Part shown: one piece after another, positions 1 to 10,628 of the stretch | How the letters are laid out: each line of letters starts with the position of its first letter | How positions within the stretch are numbered: position 1 is the first letter of the stretch | NCBI GenBank assembly: GCA_963741995.1 | Contig: CAVUKI010000001.1 | Span: 1 to 64,000, forward strand | Length of the DNA stretch: 64,000 bases | DNA from: Bog-473 sp963741995 | Lineage (GTDB): Bacteria; Actinomycetota; Acidimicrobiia; Acidimicrobiales; RAAP-2 | Reading direction: 5' to 3' | Made by a program: the position numbers and the translations under genes | The notes under the pieces: generated by a model | Seen by the model: only the letters and a program-made list of their open reading frames with translations | The model's database searches: none | What the model was told of the DNA's origin: nothing

Positions 1-1493
1 GTGTCGGGCAGGGGCGCGACACGAGCTCCATGGCCCGGAAGCCGAGCTCGGCCGGGCCGGCGGCATCGGGCCGCATGAGGTTGGCCATGATGCGCAGCAG
101 CTGGGTCATGAGCAGCTCGGAGCGCATGCCGAGGCCGACGCACAGGCGCATGGCCTCGGGGTTCGAGATCAGGTGCACGAAGGCCCGCGCCACCTTGTAA
201 TACGGGCCGTAGGCCGCGGTGAGCTCGCGGTCGTAGTCGAGTCAGGGCGCGCTCGCCCTCGCCGGTCAGGGCGTGGCCGAGCGCGGCGGCGGCCAGCCGG
301 CCCGTCTCGTAGCCGTAGGCGATCCCCTCGCCGTTGAACGGGTTGATGGCACCGCTGGCGTCGCCCGTGATGAGGACGTTCCCGCCGGCCCGCGGCCCGA
401 CCGAGAGCCCCATGGGGAGCTTCCCGCCGGTCGGGGGCCCGAGGCTCGTCTCGGGCCGGATCCCCCACGACGCCGGGGCGAAGTCGACGAAGGCATCCAT
501 GAGATGGCTCGTGTTGAGGCCCTTCCAGCGCTGGTCGGTCGACAGCAGGCCGACGCCGACGTTCACCCGGCCGTCGCCCATGGGGAAGATCCAGCCGTAG
601 CCGGGGACGACGTTGCCCTCGGCGTCGCGGATGTCGAGGTGCGACTCAATGAAGGGGTCGTCGTGGCGGTCCGAGCGGTAGTAGCCGCGCAGGGCCATGC
701 CCATCGGGAGGTCCCGCCGCCGCGTGGTGCCCAGCATGCGGCCGACCCGCGAGTTGGAGCCGTCGGCCACCACGACGTAGCGGGCCTTGATGGTCCGGGT
801 GGTGCGCGAGCCCTTCTCCTTGACGGTCACGCCGGTCAGCGTCGGCAGCGGGCCGGACGGCGGTGGCGCCCCTCGTCGACGACGGGGGCCGTCACCTCGG
901 TGCCCTGCAGCAGGGTCGCCCCGGCCGCCTCGGCGTGCCCGGCCACCAGGCCGTCGAGGTCGTGCCGGGTGATGGTGTAGCCGTAGTCGGGGAAGTTCGG
1001 GTGCTCGGGCCAGCGCATGTCGATGGAGCGGCCGAAGCCGAAGGCGCGCAGGCCGCCGTAGCGGTGGGAGCCGGCCAGGGCGCCCTCGAGGTCCATGTCG
1101 GCCAGCTGCCGGACGGCCCGCGGCGTGAGGCCGTCGCCGCAGGTCTTCTCCCGGGGGAACTCCTTCTTCTCCACGACGACCACGTCCCAGCCGGCCTCGG
1201 CCAGCCAGTAGGCGCACGAGGCGCCGGAGGGGCCGGCACCGACGACCACCACGTCGTGGACGTGTTCGGGGGTTCGGCGCGGCCGAGGCTGCGGCCGTGG
1301 CCGTGGCGGCCCGGCGCGGGCCGGGCTCGCCTTCTTGGCCGCGCCGGCTGGCGGCGGGGGTTGCCGCCTTCTTGGCGGCCGCCTTGGCCGGCGTCGCCTT
1401 CTTGGTCGCCGCCTGCTTCTTCGCCGGGGCCTTCGCCGTCCGCGCCGCCTTCTTGGGGGCGCCGGGCCCGGGGGTCTCGTCGGGAGCCGTCAC
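1..1493 (-). CDS. Geranylgeranyl reductase family FAD-dependent oxidoreductase, partial, three frame breaks
   Basis: Flavoprotein of the geranylgeranyl reductase family, which reduces isoprenoid double bonds of lipids or quinones. The FAD motif VVVVGAGPSGASCAYWLAEAG is followed by KTCGDGLTPRAV, then (next frame) RYVVVADGSNSRVGRMLG, GYGWIFPMGDGRVNVGVGLL and GDASGAINPFNGEGIAYGYE, in the family order; the C-terminus runs off the left edge. The frame breaks near 243, in the G run near 868, and in the G5 run at 1356-1360. Repairing the last joins an N-terminal tail of about 80 residues, rich in Lys-Lys-Ala and Pro-Ala, to the FAD domain. The GTG start at 1493 is supported by a TACGAT box 6 bases upstream. 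A start at 1252 would remove the tail. Transcribed divergently from nuoA. Confidence 0.8.
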   Translation of the reverse strand, partial: MTAPDETPGPGAPKKAARTAKAPAKKQAATKKATPAKAAAKKAATPAASRRGQEGEPGPRRAATATAAASAAPNPRTRPRRGGRRCRPLRRLVRLLAGRGRLGRGRRGEEGVPPGEDLRRRPHAAGRPAAGRHGPRGRPGRLPPLRRPARLRLRPLHRHALARAPELPRLRLHHHPARPRRPGGRARRGGRGDPAAGHRGDGPRRRRGAPPPSGPLPTLTGVTVKEKGSRTTRTIKARYVVVADGSNSRVGRMLGTTRRRDLPMGMALRGYYRSDRHDDPFIESHLDIRDAEGNVVPGYGWIFPMGDGRVNVGVGLLSTDQRWKGLNTSHLMDAFVDFAPASWGIRPETSLGPPTGGKLPMGLSVGPRAGGNVLITGDASGAINPFNGEGIAYGYETGRLAAAALGHALTGEGERALTRLRPRAHRGLRPVLQGGAGLRAPDLEPRGHAPVRRPRHALRAAHDPAAAHHGQPHAARCRRPGRARLPGHGARVAPLPD

Positions 1494-1499
1494 GAAGGC

Positions 1500-1505
1500 A
1501 TCGTA
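1500..1505 (-). promoter_or_regulatory. Candidate -10 box (TACGAT) of a leaderless promoter for the reductase gene
   Basis: TACGAT on the minus strand lies 6 bases before the GTG at 1493, with no Shine-Dalgarno sequence between. It matches the TANNNT spacing seen before many other starts in this window. No convincing -35 was found. Confidence 0.5.
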
Positions 1506-1580
1506 GGTCCCCTGCCGGGGCCTCTGACCAGCGGCGCGGATGTGCCTGGCCAAGGGGTCGCATGGTAGAAACGGAACACA

Positions 1581-2030
1581 GTGGTCCAGTACCTCCCGAT
1601 CCTCATCCTGGGCGTGCTCGCCCTCGCTTTCACCGTCTTCTCGCTGGTGTCCTCAGCGATCCTGGCGCCGCGCAAGAAGCCGACCGCCGCCAAGCTCGCA
1701 CCCTACGAGTGCGGCATCGTCCCCGACGTGGAGCCGCCGCAGCGCTTCCCGGTGCGCTTCTACCTGGTGTCGATGATCTTCATCATCTTCGACATCGAGA
1801 TCGTGTTCCTCTACCCCTGGGCGGTGGTCTTCCACCAGATCGCGACGTTCGGGCTCATCGAGGTGATCGTCTTCGCTGCGGTGGTCTTCGTCTCGTTCCT
1901 CTACCTCATCTCCAACGGGGCCCTGACCTGGGGGCCGGCGAAGACGTTGCAGCCGGGCATGCCGAGCCGCACGTCGGAGTCGACCATCACCCGGATCAGT
2001 GCGTCGAAGACCCCGGGTGAGGCGGCCTGA
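1581..2030 (+). CDS. nuoA: NADH-quinone oxidoreductase subunit A
   Basis: Small membrane subunit of complex I. The 149 residues hold a first membrane helix (about 3-27), the loop motif PYECG (41-45), and two further helices around 60-82 and 88-110, with the conserved FDIEIVFLYPW at 70-80. This is slightly longer than usual because of a soluble C-terminal tail. The GTG start is preceded by TAGAAA ten bases upstream, which may be part of the operon promoter. First gene of the nuo operon; nuoB follows after 3 bases. The divergent reductase gene begins 88 bases upstream. Confidence 0.95.
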   Translation: MVQYLPILILGVLALAFTVFSLVSSAILAPRKKPTAAKLAPYECGIVPDVEPPQRFPVRFYLVSMIFIIFDIEIVFLYPWAVVFHQIATFGLIEVIVFAAVVFVSFLYLISNGALTWGPAKTLQPGMPSRTSESTITRISASKTPGEAA

Positions 2031-2033
2031 CCG

Positions 2034-2594
2034 ATGGGGTTCGAGGACCTCCAGCACAATTTCCTGACCGGTCGCATCGAGGATCTGGTCAAGTGGGCCC
2101 GGCGCAACAGCGTCTGGCCGGCCACCTTCGGCCTCGCCTGCTGCGCCATTGAGATGATCTCGGTCGGGGCCGCCGACTACGACATCAGCCGGCTCGGCAT
2201 GGAGGTCTTCCGGAGCTCGCCGCGGCAGGCCGATCTGATGATCGTGGCCGGGCGGGTCTCGCAGAAGATGGCCCCGGTCCTGCGCCAGATCTACGACCAG
2301 ATGATGGAACCCAAGTGGGTCATCTCCATGGGCGTGTGCGCGTCGACGGGAGGGATGTTCAACAACTACGCCATCGTGCAGGGGGTGGACCAGATCGTGC
2401 CGGTGGACGTCTACGCCCCCGGTTGCCCACCGTCGCCCGAGACGCTCCTGCACGCCATCTTGACGCTGCACGAGAAGATCCGCACCGGTGAGATCACCCG
2501 CCGGCCCGGATCCTCCGTCCCGGCCGGCGAGCAGGCAACCGGTGGCTGGGTGCCCACCGTGCCCGACGCCGTGCGGGTGGCCACGCCACGGTGA
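2034..2594 (+). CDS. nuoB: NADH-quinone oxidoreductase subunit B
   Basis: Peripheral-arm subunit of complex I that carries the last iron-sulfur cluster (N2) before quinone. All four cysteine ligands are visible: the Cys36-Cys37 pair in GLACCAIEM, Cys102 in GVCAS and Cys131 in PGCPPSP. The 186 residues fit the family, with a variable C-terminal tail. Begins with MGFED 3 bases after nuoA and overlaps nuoC by 4 bases (GTGA), so translation is probably coupled. Confidence 0.96.
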   Translation: MGFEDLQHNFLTGRIEDLVKWARRNSVWPATFGLACCAIEMISVGAADYDISRLGMEVFRSSPRQADLMIVAGRVSQKMAPVLRQIYDQMMEPKWVISMGVCASTGGMFNNYAIVQGVDQIVPVDVYAPGCPPSPETLLHAILTLHEKIRTGEITRRPGSSVPAGEQATGGWVPTVPDAVRVATPR

Positions 2595-3113
2595 GCGGGA
2601 CGACCCCGACGACCGCGCCGGTGGCCTCCCCTGCCAGTGTCCTCCCCGAGGTGCCGCGGCTGCCCGACCGTCTGGTCGATCAGCTGGCCTTTCCCCACCG
2701 CGAGACCTACAAGCAGATGGTGGCCGCCTTTCGCGAGGCCGGCTTCGAGATGTGCAGCGACCTGTGCGCCGTCGACTACCTGACCCACCCCGGCCGCTCC
2801 CTGCCCGAGGGGATGACGGCTGAGCGCTTCGAGGTCGTCGTCAACCTGCTGTCGCTCTCGTCCCGCCAGCGCGTGCGCATCAGGGTGCAGGTGCCCGAGT
2901 CCGATCCGACCGTGGACAGCGTGGTGGAGCATCTACCCGGGCGCCGACTCCATGGAGCGCGAGGCGTACGACATGGTCGGGATCATCTTCGAGGGCCACC
3001 CCGACATGACGCGCATCCTCATGCCCGACGACTGGGAGGGCCACCCCCTGCGCAAGGACTACGGCGTCGGGCGGGTGCCCGTGCAGTTCAAGGAAGCGCC
3101 GGGCCCCCGATGA
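2591..3113 (+). CDS. nuoC: NADH-quinone oxidoreductase subunit C (one frame break)
   Basis: The 30-kDa subunit of the hydrophilic arm of complex I. The first frame runs to DPTVDSVVE. Around 2930 the family sequence continues one frame over with IYPGADSMEREAYDMVGI, GHPDMTRILMPDDWEGHPL and RKDYG, ending at a TGA that overlaps the nuoD ATG (ATGA). The ERE.YDM.GI and HPLRKDYG motifs identify the family. Because both halves are conserved and the operon is essential-type, a single-base consensus error is the likeliest explanation. Starts on a GTG overlapping the nuoB stop. Confidence 0.88.
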
Positions 3114-4523
3114 GCGATCACGATCGACACGACACCGGCCCGCCGACGTCCACGAGGGCGAGACCCCCGAGGAGGCGGCCGCCCGTCTACGAGGCCGAAG
3201 AGCAGGCCCTGGTCGCGGAGACGTCAGAGGGCGACCAGGGCCTCCGGTCGCGCACCACCACCAGCGCCGGCGAGCTCCGCCAGGAGGTGGGCGCGGTCCT
3301 GCGTCTCCCCGAGGGCGGCTACGTCGGATCCGGCCGACATCGACATCGAGCGCCGTGACGACGAGACGACGATCATCAACATGGGGCCCCAACACCCCTC
3401 CACCCACGGCGTGCTGCGCCTCATGCTCGAGCTGGACGGTGAGACGGTCCTGCGCACCAAGCCCATCATCGGCTACCTCCACACCGGCATGGAGAAGCAG
3501 GGAGAGGAGCTGACCTACGTCCAGGGCTCGACCAACGTGACCCGGATGGACTACCTGTCCCCGCTGCACAACGAGTTGGTCTTCTCCTTGGCCACCGAGG
3601 CTCTCCTCGACGTGGAGACGCCACCACGTGCCATCTGGATCCGGATGCTGATGGTCGAGCTGAACCGGGTGTCGTCGCACCTGCTGTGGATGGCCACCAA
3701 CGGCGGGGACCTCGGCTCCACCTCCATGCTGATCTACGGCTTCCGCGAGCGCGAGATGGTCCTCGCCTTCTTCGAGAAGACGACCGGGCTGCGCATGAAC
3801 ACCAACTACATCCGCCCGGGCGGCGTCGCCGCCGACCTGCCCGACGGCTGGCAGGACGACATCGACATCATCTGCGAGACCATCCTGGCCCGCACCTACG
3901 AGTACGACGAACTGCTGACCGGCCAGCCCATCTTCCGGGAGCGGACCGAGGCGGTGGGCAACATCTCGGCCGAGGAGGCGCTCGCGCTCTCGGTGACCGG
4001 GCCCATTCTGCGCTCCACCGGCGTGCCCTGGGACCTGCGCCGCACCATGCCCTACCTGGCCTACGACAAGCTCGACTTCGACGTGATCGTGGGGACCTAC
4101 GGCGACAACTTCGACCGCTACTCGGTGCGCCTCAACGAGATCCGCGAGTCGATCAAGATGATCCGCCAGATCGCCGAGATGATGCCCCCCGGCGACTACC
4201 GCGTGCAGGACCGCAAGGTGACGCCGCCGCCCCGCGCCCGCATCGACGAGAGCATGGAGGCGCTCATCCACCACTTCAAGATCTTCACCGAGGGCTTCCG
4301 GGTTCCCGAGGGCGAGGTCTACGTGGCGATCGAGTCTCCCCGGGGCGAGCTGGGCTGCTACATGGTCTCCGACGGGACCTCGAAGCCGTACCGCATGCAC
4401 ATCCGTGCGCCGAGCTTCGTCAACCTGCAGGCCCTCCCGTTGCTGCTCCGCGGCGGCACCATGGCCGACGCCGTCGCCGTCATCTCGTCGGTCGACCCCG
4501 TCATGGGCGAGGTGGACCGGTGA
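3110..4523 (+). CDS. nuoD: NADH-quinone oxidoreductase subunit D (frame breaks in the N-terminal region)
   Basis: The 49-kDa subunit, which lines the quinone pocket with NuoB. The conserved core reads without interruption from NMGPQHPSTHGVLRLMLELD (near 3378) to MGEVDR. The N-terminal 85-90 residues are not in one frame. The ATG at 3110 (ATGA overlap with nuoC) opens MSDHDRHD; coding-like sequence follows as VHEGETPEEAAAR in a second frame, then VYEAEEQALVAETSEGD back in the first, and near 3330 it moves to DPADIDIERRDDETTIIN in the core frame. Up to three single-base errors are implied. No start codon exists in the core frame just upstream of the core. Confidence 0.88.
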
Positions 4524-5161
4524 GCCACCTCAACGCGGACATCCGCACCCGGGCCGAGGAGCTGGTCGCGCTCTACCCCGAGCCGCGCTCCGCTCTCATC
4601 CCGCTCTGCCACCTGGCCCAGGAGCAGGACGGCTGGCTGCGTCCCCGAGGCCGTGAGCGAGATCGCCGAGCTGTGCGGCGTGACCGCGGCCGAGGTGCGG
4701 GGCACCGCGACCTTCTACGACATGCTGCACACCGAGCCCGTCGGCACCTACGCCGTGGCGGTGTGCACCAACATCGCCTGCCTGCTCGGCGGCGCGCTCG
4801 AGCTGCTGGAGCACGCCGAGGCGACGCTCGGCGTCCGCGCCGGCGGGACGACACCCGACGGCGTCTTCACCCTGCACGAGGCGGAGTGCCTGGCCGACTG
4901 CGACAAGACGCCGTGCGTGCAGGTCAACCACCGCTACGTCGGGGCGCAGACGCCCGAGAGCTTCGACGCGCTGGTCGAGGACCTGCGCGCCGGCCGGCTG
5001 TCCGACACGGTGCCCGACCACGGCACGCTGGTGCGGGTGCGCCGCACCGTCGGCCTGCAGGCCGACCGCAGACTGCCATCAAGACCGAGCGGGCCACGGT
5101 CGCCCAGGAACAGGCCGCCCGCGCCGCCAGCCGCTGCGCGGACGGGGAGAAGAAGGCCTGA
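4520..5161 (+). CDS. nuoE: NADH-quinone oxidoreductase subunit E (two frame breaks)
   Basis: The 24-kDa thioredoxin-fold subunit carrying the N1a 2Fe-2S cluster. The GTG overlaps the nuoD stop. The first frame gives ALYPEPRSALIPLCHLAQEQ; an extra C in the C4 run near 4642 moves the frame to PEAVSEIAELCGVTAAEV. The cluster ligands are in VCTNIACLLGG and ECLADCDKTPC. Near 5071 a missing base shifts the end to QTAIKTERATVAQEQAARAA, which stops at a TGA overlapping the nuoF ATG. Both repairs restore the expected operon overlaps, which favours sequencing error over decay. Confidence 0.88.
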   Translation: MSHLNADIRTRAEELVALYPEPRSALIPLCHLAQEQDGWLRPRGRERDRRAVRRDRGRGAGHRDLLRHAAHRARRHLRRGGVHQHRLPARRRARAAGARRGDARRPRRRDDTRRRLHPARGGVPGRLRQDAVRAGQPPLRRGADARELRRAGRGPARRPAVRHGARPRHAGAGAPHRRPAGRPQTAIKTERATVAQEQAARAASRCADGEKKA

Positions 5162-6464
5162 TGGCCATCACCGACGCCCCCAAGATCATCACGGCACGCC
5201 TCGGCTACGAGGACTCCTTCACGCTGGAGCGCTACCTCGCCACCGGTGGCTACACCGGGCTGCGCAAGGCCCTGACCATGACGCCCGAGGCGGTGGCGGC
5301 CGAGGTCGACGCGGCCAGCCTGCTGGGCCGGGGCGGCGCCGGCTTCCCGGCCGGGCGCAAGTGGTCGATGCTGCGCAAGAACCCGCTGACCTACCTGGTG
5401 ATCAACGGCGACGAGTCCGAGCCGGCCACCTTCAAGGACCACATGCTCATTGAGGGCGACCCGCACCAGATCCTCGAGGGCGTGCTGATCTCGGCCTACG
5501 CGCTGCAGGTCAGCCAGGCCTTCATCTACCTGCGCGGGGAGTTCGCCCTGGGCCTCGAGCGCCTGCAGACGGCGCTGAACGAGGCCTACGCCCACGGCGC
5601 GGTGGGCAGCAACATCTTCGACTCGGGCTTCTCGCTCGACGTCGTCGTGCACCCCGGCGCCGGCGCCTACATCTGCGGCGAGGAGACGGCGCTGCTCGAG
5701 TCGCTCGAGGGCAAGCGCGGCTTCCCGCGCATCAAGCCCCCGTTCTTCCCCGCCGCCATCGGCCTCTACGGCGAGCCCACCGTGGTCAACAACGTCGAGA
5801 CCATGGCCAACATCCCCTGGATCGTGAACAACGGCGGCGCCGCGTTCGCCGCGCTGGGCGCCGGCCGCTCCACGGGGACGCGGCTGTTCGCGCTGGCCGG
5901 CCACGTGCGCAACCCGGCAACTACGAGCTCGAGATGGTCAAGACCACGTTCCGCGACCTCATCTACGCCCCGGTGCTCGGCGGGGGCATCCGCGGCTCCA
6001 ACACGCTCAAGGCGTTCATCCCCGGCGGCGTCTCGGCCCCGTGGTTCGGCCCGGACCAGGTGGACCTGCCGCTCGGCCAGGACGAGGTCGGCGACGCCGG
6101 CTCCATGCTCGGCTCGGGCTCGGTCGTCGTCATGGACTCGGCCACCTGCATGGTGCGCGCCGCCTGGCGCATCACCAAGTTCTTCTCCCGCGAGTCGTGC
6201 GGCCAGTGCACGCCGTGCCGCGAGGGGTCGGGCTGGCTGGAGCGCATCATGTACCGAATTGAGAACGGCGGCGGGCGCGAGGAAGATCTGGACCTCCTCA
6301 TGGACCTGTGCGACAACATCTCTCCCGGCGTGGCCTGGCCGCCCCAGCAGACCACCATCTGCGTCCTCGGGCCGTCGATCCCGTCGTCCATCGCGTCGGG
6401 CATCCGCATGTTCCGCGACGAGTTCCTCGTGCACGTGAAGGAAGGGGGGTGTCCCTTTGACTGA
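5161..6464 (+). CDS. nuoF: NADH-quinone oxidoreductase subunit F (one frame break)
   Basis: The 51-kDa subunit that binds NADH, FMN and the N3 4Fe-4S cluster. Visible motifs are the FMN/NADH glycine loops LGRGGAGFPAGRKW and GAGAYICGEETALLESLEGK, and the cluster motif SCGQCTPCREG with the fourth cysteine in TTICVLGPS. A missing G near 5916 breaks the frame between HVRNP and NYELEMVKTTFRDLIY; both sides are conserved. The ATG overlaps the nuoE stop, and the end overlaps the nuoG start by 8 bases. Confidence 0.92.
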
Positions 6465-9342
6465 CACGGCCAAGACCACGAACGCCCCCGACGACGGGAC
6501 GCACACCTTCACCCTCGACGGGCGCGAGGTCAGCGCGCGAGAAGGGCGAGCTGCTGATCGCCGCGGCCGAGCGGGCCGGGACCTACATCCCGCGCTTCTG
6601 CTACCACCCGCGCATGGAGCCCGTCGGCATGTGCCGCATGTGCCTGGTCGAGGTGGAGGGCCCGCGCGGCGCCACCCTGCAGCCGGCCTGCTTCATCGAG
6701 GCCGGCGAGGGCATGGTCGTCGACACCACGTCGGAGAAGGTGAAGAAGGCCCAGGACGGCGTGCTCGAGTTCCTGCTGGCCAACCACCCGCTCGACTGCC
6801 CGGTCTGCGACAAGGGCGGCGAGTGCCCGCTGCAGGACCAGACGCTGGCCTACGGCCCGGGCGAGACCCGCTTCATTGAGGAGAAGCGCCACTTCGAGAA
6901 GCCCATCGCCATCTCGGACCTGGTCCTGCTCGACCGCGAGCGCTGCATCCAGTGCGCCCGCTGCACCCGCTTCGCCTCCGACGTGGCCGGCGAGGCGCAG
7001 ATCGACTTCGCCGGACGCGGCGAGGACGTCGAGGTCGCGACCTTCCCGACCGAGCCCTTCTCCTCCTACTTCAGCGGCAACACGGTGCAGATCTGCCCGG
7101 TCGGCGCGCTGACCGCCACGCCCTACCGCTTCACCGCCCGGCCCTGGGACCTCGATCAGGTCGAGTCCACCTGCACCGCCTGCTCGGTGGGGTGCCGGGT
7201 GGCCGTGCAGTCGTCGCAGAACCGCCTGACCCGGCTGCTGGGCATCGACTCCGAGCCGGTCAACCACGGCTGGCTCTGCGACAAGGGTCGCTTCTCCTTC
7301 GAGTCGGTCAACGGCGACGAGGTCGACAACGGACCCCGGCCCACCGAGGTGGCCGACGAGGCCGTCGACGTGGCGCCCGCCACCGCGTCCCAGGTCGTCA
7401 GCCTCGGTGCCAGCCGCGGCCAGTTCCTCGGCGAGGCGCGCGAGACGGGCCGCTTCGAGCACGGCCGCCTGGTGGAGCCGCGCATCCGCAAGGAGGGCGA
7501 GCTGGTGCCCGGTCAGCTGGGGCGAGGCCCTGGCCGCCGCGGCGGCGGGTCTGTCCGCCGCCAAGAAGGCCGGCGGTGCCGGGGCGGTGGCGGTCATCGG
7601 TGGTGCCCGCCTGACCAACGAGTCCGCCTACGCCTGGGCCAAGCTGGCCAAGGGCGTCATCGGCACCGACTCGGTCGACGCCCAGCTGGGCGACGGCCTC
7701 CCGGCCGACCTGGTGCTGGGGCTGCCCCGGGCCACCATCGACGAGGCCTGCGCCGCGCCGGTGCTCCTCACTCTGGCCGGCGACCTGCGCGAGGAGCTCC
7801 CGGTGCTCTTCCTGCGCCTACGCGAGGCCGTCGTCGAAGGCGGCACGCAGCTGGTCGAGATCGCACCGGCCCCGACGGCGTTGACTGCCCTCGCCACGGC
7901 CTCGCTGCGCATCCGCCCCGGCGACGCGCCGCTCATGGCCCGTGCGCTCACCGGCGACGCCAACGCCTCCACCGCGCTGGGTTCGCACCCCGAGGGCGCG
8001 GCCGTGACGACGGAGCAGCTCGAGGTCGCCCGGGCCGCATTGGTGCCCCACTCCGACGGTGAGGGCGTCGTGATCGTGGCCGGCCGGCCTTCCTACGCCG
8101 AGTCGGGCGAGGTGGCCGCCGAAGCCGTCCGCGTGCTGGCGGCCGCGCTGCCCAAGGCGACATTCCTGCCGGCGCTGCGCCGGGGCAACGTCTTCGGTGC
8201 GCTCGACATGGGCCTGGCGCCGGGCCTGCTCCCGGGCCGGGTCGGCCTCGATGCGGGTCGCCAGCGCTTCACCGCCGCCTGGGGCTCGGTCCCCGCCGGC
8301 GCCGGCCTGTCGACGGCCGACATCCTCGCCTCCATGGCGGGCGAAGGCGGAGGCGAAGGCGGAGGCGCCGTGCGCGCCCTGGTCCTGCTCGGCGCCGACC
8401 CGCTGGACGACTTCCCCGACCGCGCCGTGGCCGAGAAGGCGCTGGGCGCCGGGCATTTCGTCGTCGCCGTGACGGGCCACCCGTCCGAGTCGGTCGACGC
8501 GCACGCCGACGTCGTGCTGCCGTGCGCGGTGACGCACGAGCGGGCGGGCACCACGACCAACATCGAGGGGCGCGGTCAGCCGCCTCGGCCCCAAGCTCTC
8601 GGCGCCCGGCTTCGCCTGGCCCGACTGGATGATCGCCGCCGAACTCGCCGCCGCCCTCGGCTCCGACCTCGGTCTCGCCAGTGACAACGACCTCTCGGAC
8701 GAGCTGGCCCGGACGGCACCGGCCTACGCCGGGCTGACCCAGGAGGTGCTGCACTCCGACGTGGCGCACGACGGCATCCTCGTGCCGCTCACGGGGAACG
8801 AGGACCACCGCGACGACGTCAGCCCGATCGACCCGGTGGCGCTGCCCGGCGTCGAATCGGTCGAGCGCCAGGGTGCCCCGCCCCGCGTCGGCACCGGTGC
8901 CAGTGACCCGGCCGCGACGCGCACCTCCGATCTGGGCCGCCCGCCGCCCCTTCTTTCGGGGACCGGTACCGGCGGCGCCGAGCCGTTGCAGATCCCCAAG
9001 GCCGACAGCTACAGCCTCCGGTTGACATCGGGCCGCCGCCTCTACGACGCCGGGAGCTCGGTGACCGGTTCACCGTCGCTCACGCCGCTGGTCCCCACGC
9101 TGGTGGCCCGCGCCAATCCCTACGACCTCGACCGCCTCGGGGCCAGGACCGGTGACCGCGTGAAGGTGCGCTCGGCCCGGGGCGAGCTGATCCTGGCCGC
9201 CGAATCCGACGAGGGCGTGGCCCGGGGCGTCGTCGCCATCGACTTCAACGTGCCCGGCGGCGAGAGTGCGCCGCCCAACGCAGTGGCCACACTCATCGAC
9301 AGCCGCCAGCTGGTGACCGACGTGCGCGTGGAGTCGGTGTGA
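6457..9342 (+). CDS. nuoG: NADH-quinone oxidoreductase subunit G (three frame breaks)
   Basis: Large iron-sulfur subunit of complex I, about 960 residues once repaired. A TTG start follows a strong GGGGGG ribosome site. The N-terminal 2Fe-2S domain has CYHPRMEPVGMCRMC; next come HPLDCPVCDKGGEC, the 4Fe-4S motif CIQCARCTRF with CPVGAL, and an extra cluster motif CTACSVGC with a distal WLCDKGRF, as in the NuoG forms with cluster N7. The molybdopterin-like domain follows. Breaks occur near 6538, 7513 and 8575, each mended by removing one base. After the second the frame reads PVSWGEALAAA, and after the third VSRLGPKLSAPGFAWP. Ends GTGA-overlapping nuoH. Confidence 0.9.
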
Positions 9343-10628
9343 TCGCCGCCGCCGCCCTCCTCGCCAACTCTGCCCCGCTGTTGACGCACAGCGCGGACAG
9401 CGGCAACGGCGACCCCCTCTTCTCTTTCGGCCTCAATTGGCAGGTCTGGTTGATCGTCATCATCAAGTGCCTGGTCGCCTTCGTGGCGTTGCTGGTCGCC
9501 ACGGCGCTGATGATCTGGTTCGAGCGCAAGGTGATCTCGGACATGCAGAGCCGGGTGGGCCCGAACCGGGCCGGGCCGTGGGGACTGCTGCAGACGCTCG
9601 CCGACGGGACCAAGCTCATCTTCAAGGAGGACCTGCTGCCCGACCGGGCCGACTCCTTCGTGTTCAAGCTGGCGCCCTACCTCTCGGTGATCCCTGCCGT
9701 GCTGGTCTTCACCGTGGTCCCCATCGGGGGCGTGATCACCATCGGCAGCCACACGTTCGAGCTGCAGGTGGCCGACCCGCCCATGGGAATCCTGCTCGTC
9801 CTCGCCATGTCGGGCATCGCCGTCTACGGCGTCATGCTGGCCGGCTGGTCCTCGGGGTCGAAGTACCCGTTGCTCGGCTCGGTGCGGGCGTCGGCCCAGG
9901 TGATCTCCTACGAGGCCGCGCTCGGCATGACCACGGTGATGGTGGTGCTCGTGACCGGCTCGCTGTCGACCCGGGCCATCGTGGCCTCCCAATCGAACGG
10001 GTTCTGGAACTGGAACCTCATCCGGCTGGGTTTCCTGCCCTTCATCTTCTTCATGATCGCCATCACGGCCGAACTGACCCGGCCGCCCTTCGACCTCACC
10101 GAGGCGGACACGGAGCTGGTCGGCGGCTTCCACACCGAGTACTCGTCCATCCGCTTCGGTCTGTTCTACCTGGCCGAGTTCATGAACACCATCACGATGT
10201 CGGCCATTGTGGTGACGCTCTTCTTCGGCGGCCCCAACGGCTACATCTTCCACATCCCGGGCGCGACCATCTACATGCCGATCATCTACTTCCTCCTCAA
10301 GACGGTGGCGTTCTGCTTCATCTACGTGTGGTTCCGTGCCGCGCTGCCCCGCCTGCGCTACGACCAGCTGATGGATCTCGGCTGGAAGCGCCTCATCCCG
10401 ATGACCTTGGGATGGTTGCTGTTGGTGGCGGCCATCGTCGCCTGGGGCTGGGCCGGGCTCTTCCTGGTGCCCGTCGTCGTCTTGGCCTCGTTTCTCCTCA
10501 TCCGGGCCAACAAGTTGGGCAACGGCCGCAGCGACGAGGACCTCATCATCCCGGCGGTCGGGAGCCGGGTGACCCGGGCCCCCCGGCTGTCGCCGGTCCC
10601 GGATCCGGTCGGGGGAGGGAAGGCGTAA
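9339..10628 (+). CDS. nuoH: NADH-quinone oxidoreductase subunit H
   Basis: Membrane subunit forming the quinone-entry site at the junction of the two arms. The 429 residues contain about eight helices and the hallmark loops FERKVISDMQSRVGPNRAG, ADGTKLIFKEDLLP, ELTRPPFDLTEADTELVGG and a tyrosine/serine/glutamate-rich segment HTEYSSIRF. Slightly longer than E. coli NuoH because of a polar C-terminal tail. The GTG start overlaps the nuoG stop, and the TAATG end overlaps nuoI. Confidence 0.96.
   Translation: MIAAAALLANSAPLLTHSADSGNGDPLFSFGLNWQVWLIVIIKCLVAFVALLVATALMIWFERKVISDMQSRVGPNRAGPWGLLQTLADGTKLIFKEDLLPDRADSFVFKLAPYLSVIPAVLVFTVVPIGGVITIGSHTFELQVADPPMGILLVLAMSGIAVYGVMLAGWSSGSKYPLLGSVRASAQVISYEAALGMTTVMVVLVTGSLSTRAIVASQSNGFWNWNLIRLGFLPFIFFMIAITAELTRPPFDLTEADTELVGGFHTEYSSIRFGLFYLAEFMNTITMSAIVVTLFFGGPNGYIFHIPGATIYMPIIYFLLKTVAFCFIYVWFRAALPRLRYDQLMDLGWKRLIPMTLGWLLLVAAIVAWGWAGLFLVPVVVLASFLLIRANKLGNGRSDEDLIIPAVGSRVTRAPRLSPVPDPVGGGKA

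Noticed and set aside
6457..9342. Programmed ribosomal frameshifting in nuoG and other genes
   Set aside because: The breaks are of both signs, occur at unrelated sequences and lack a shared slippery site and downstream structure, so indel errors are simpler.
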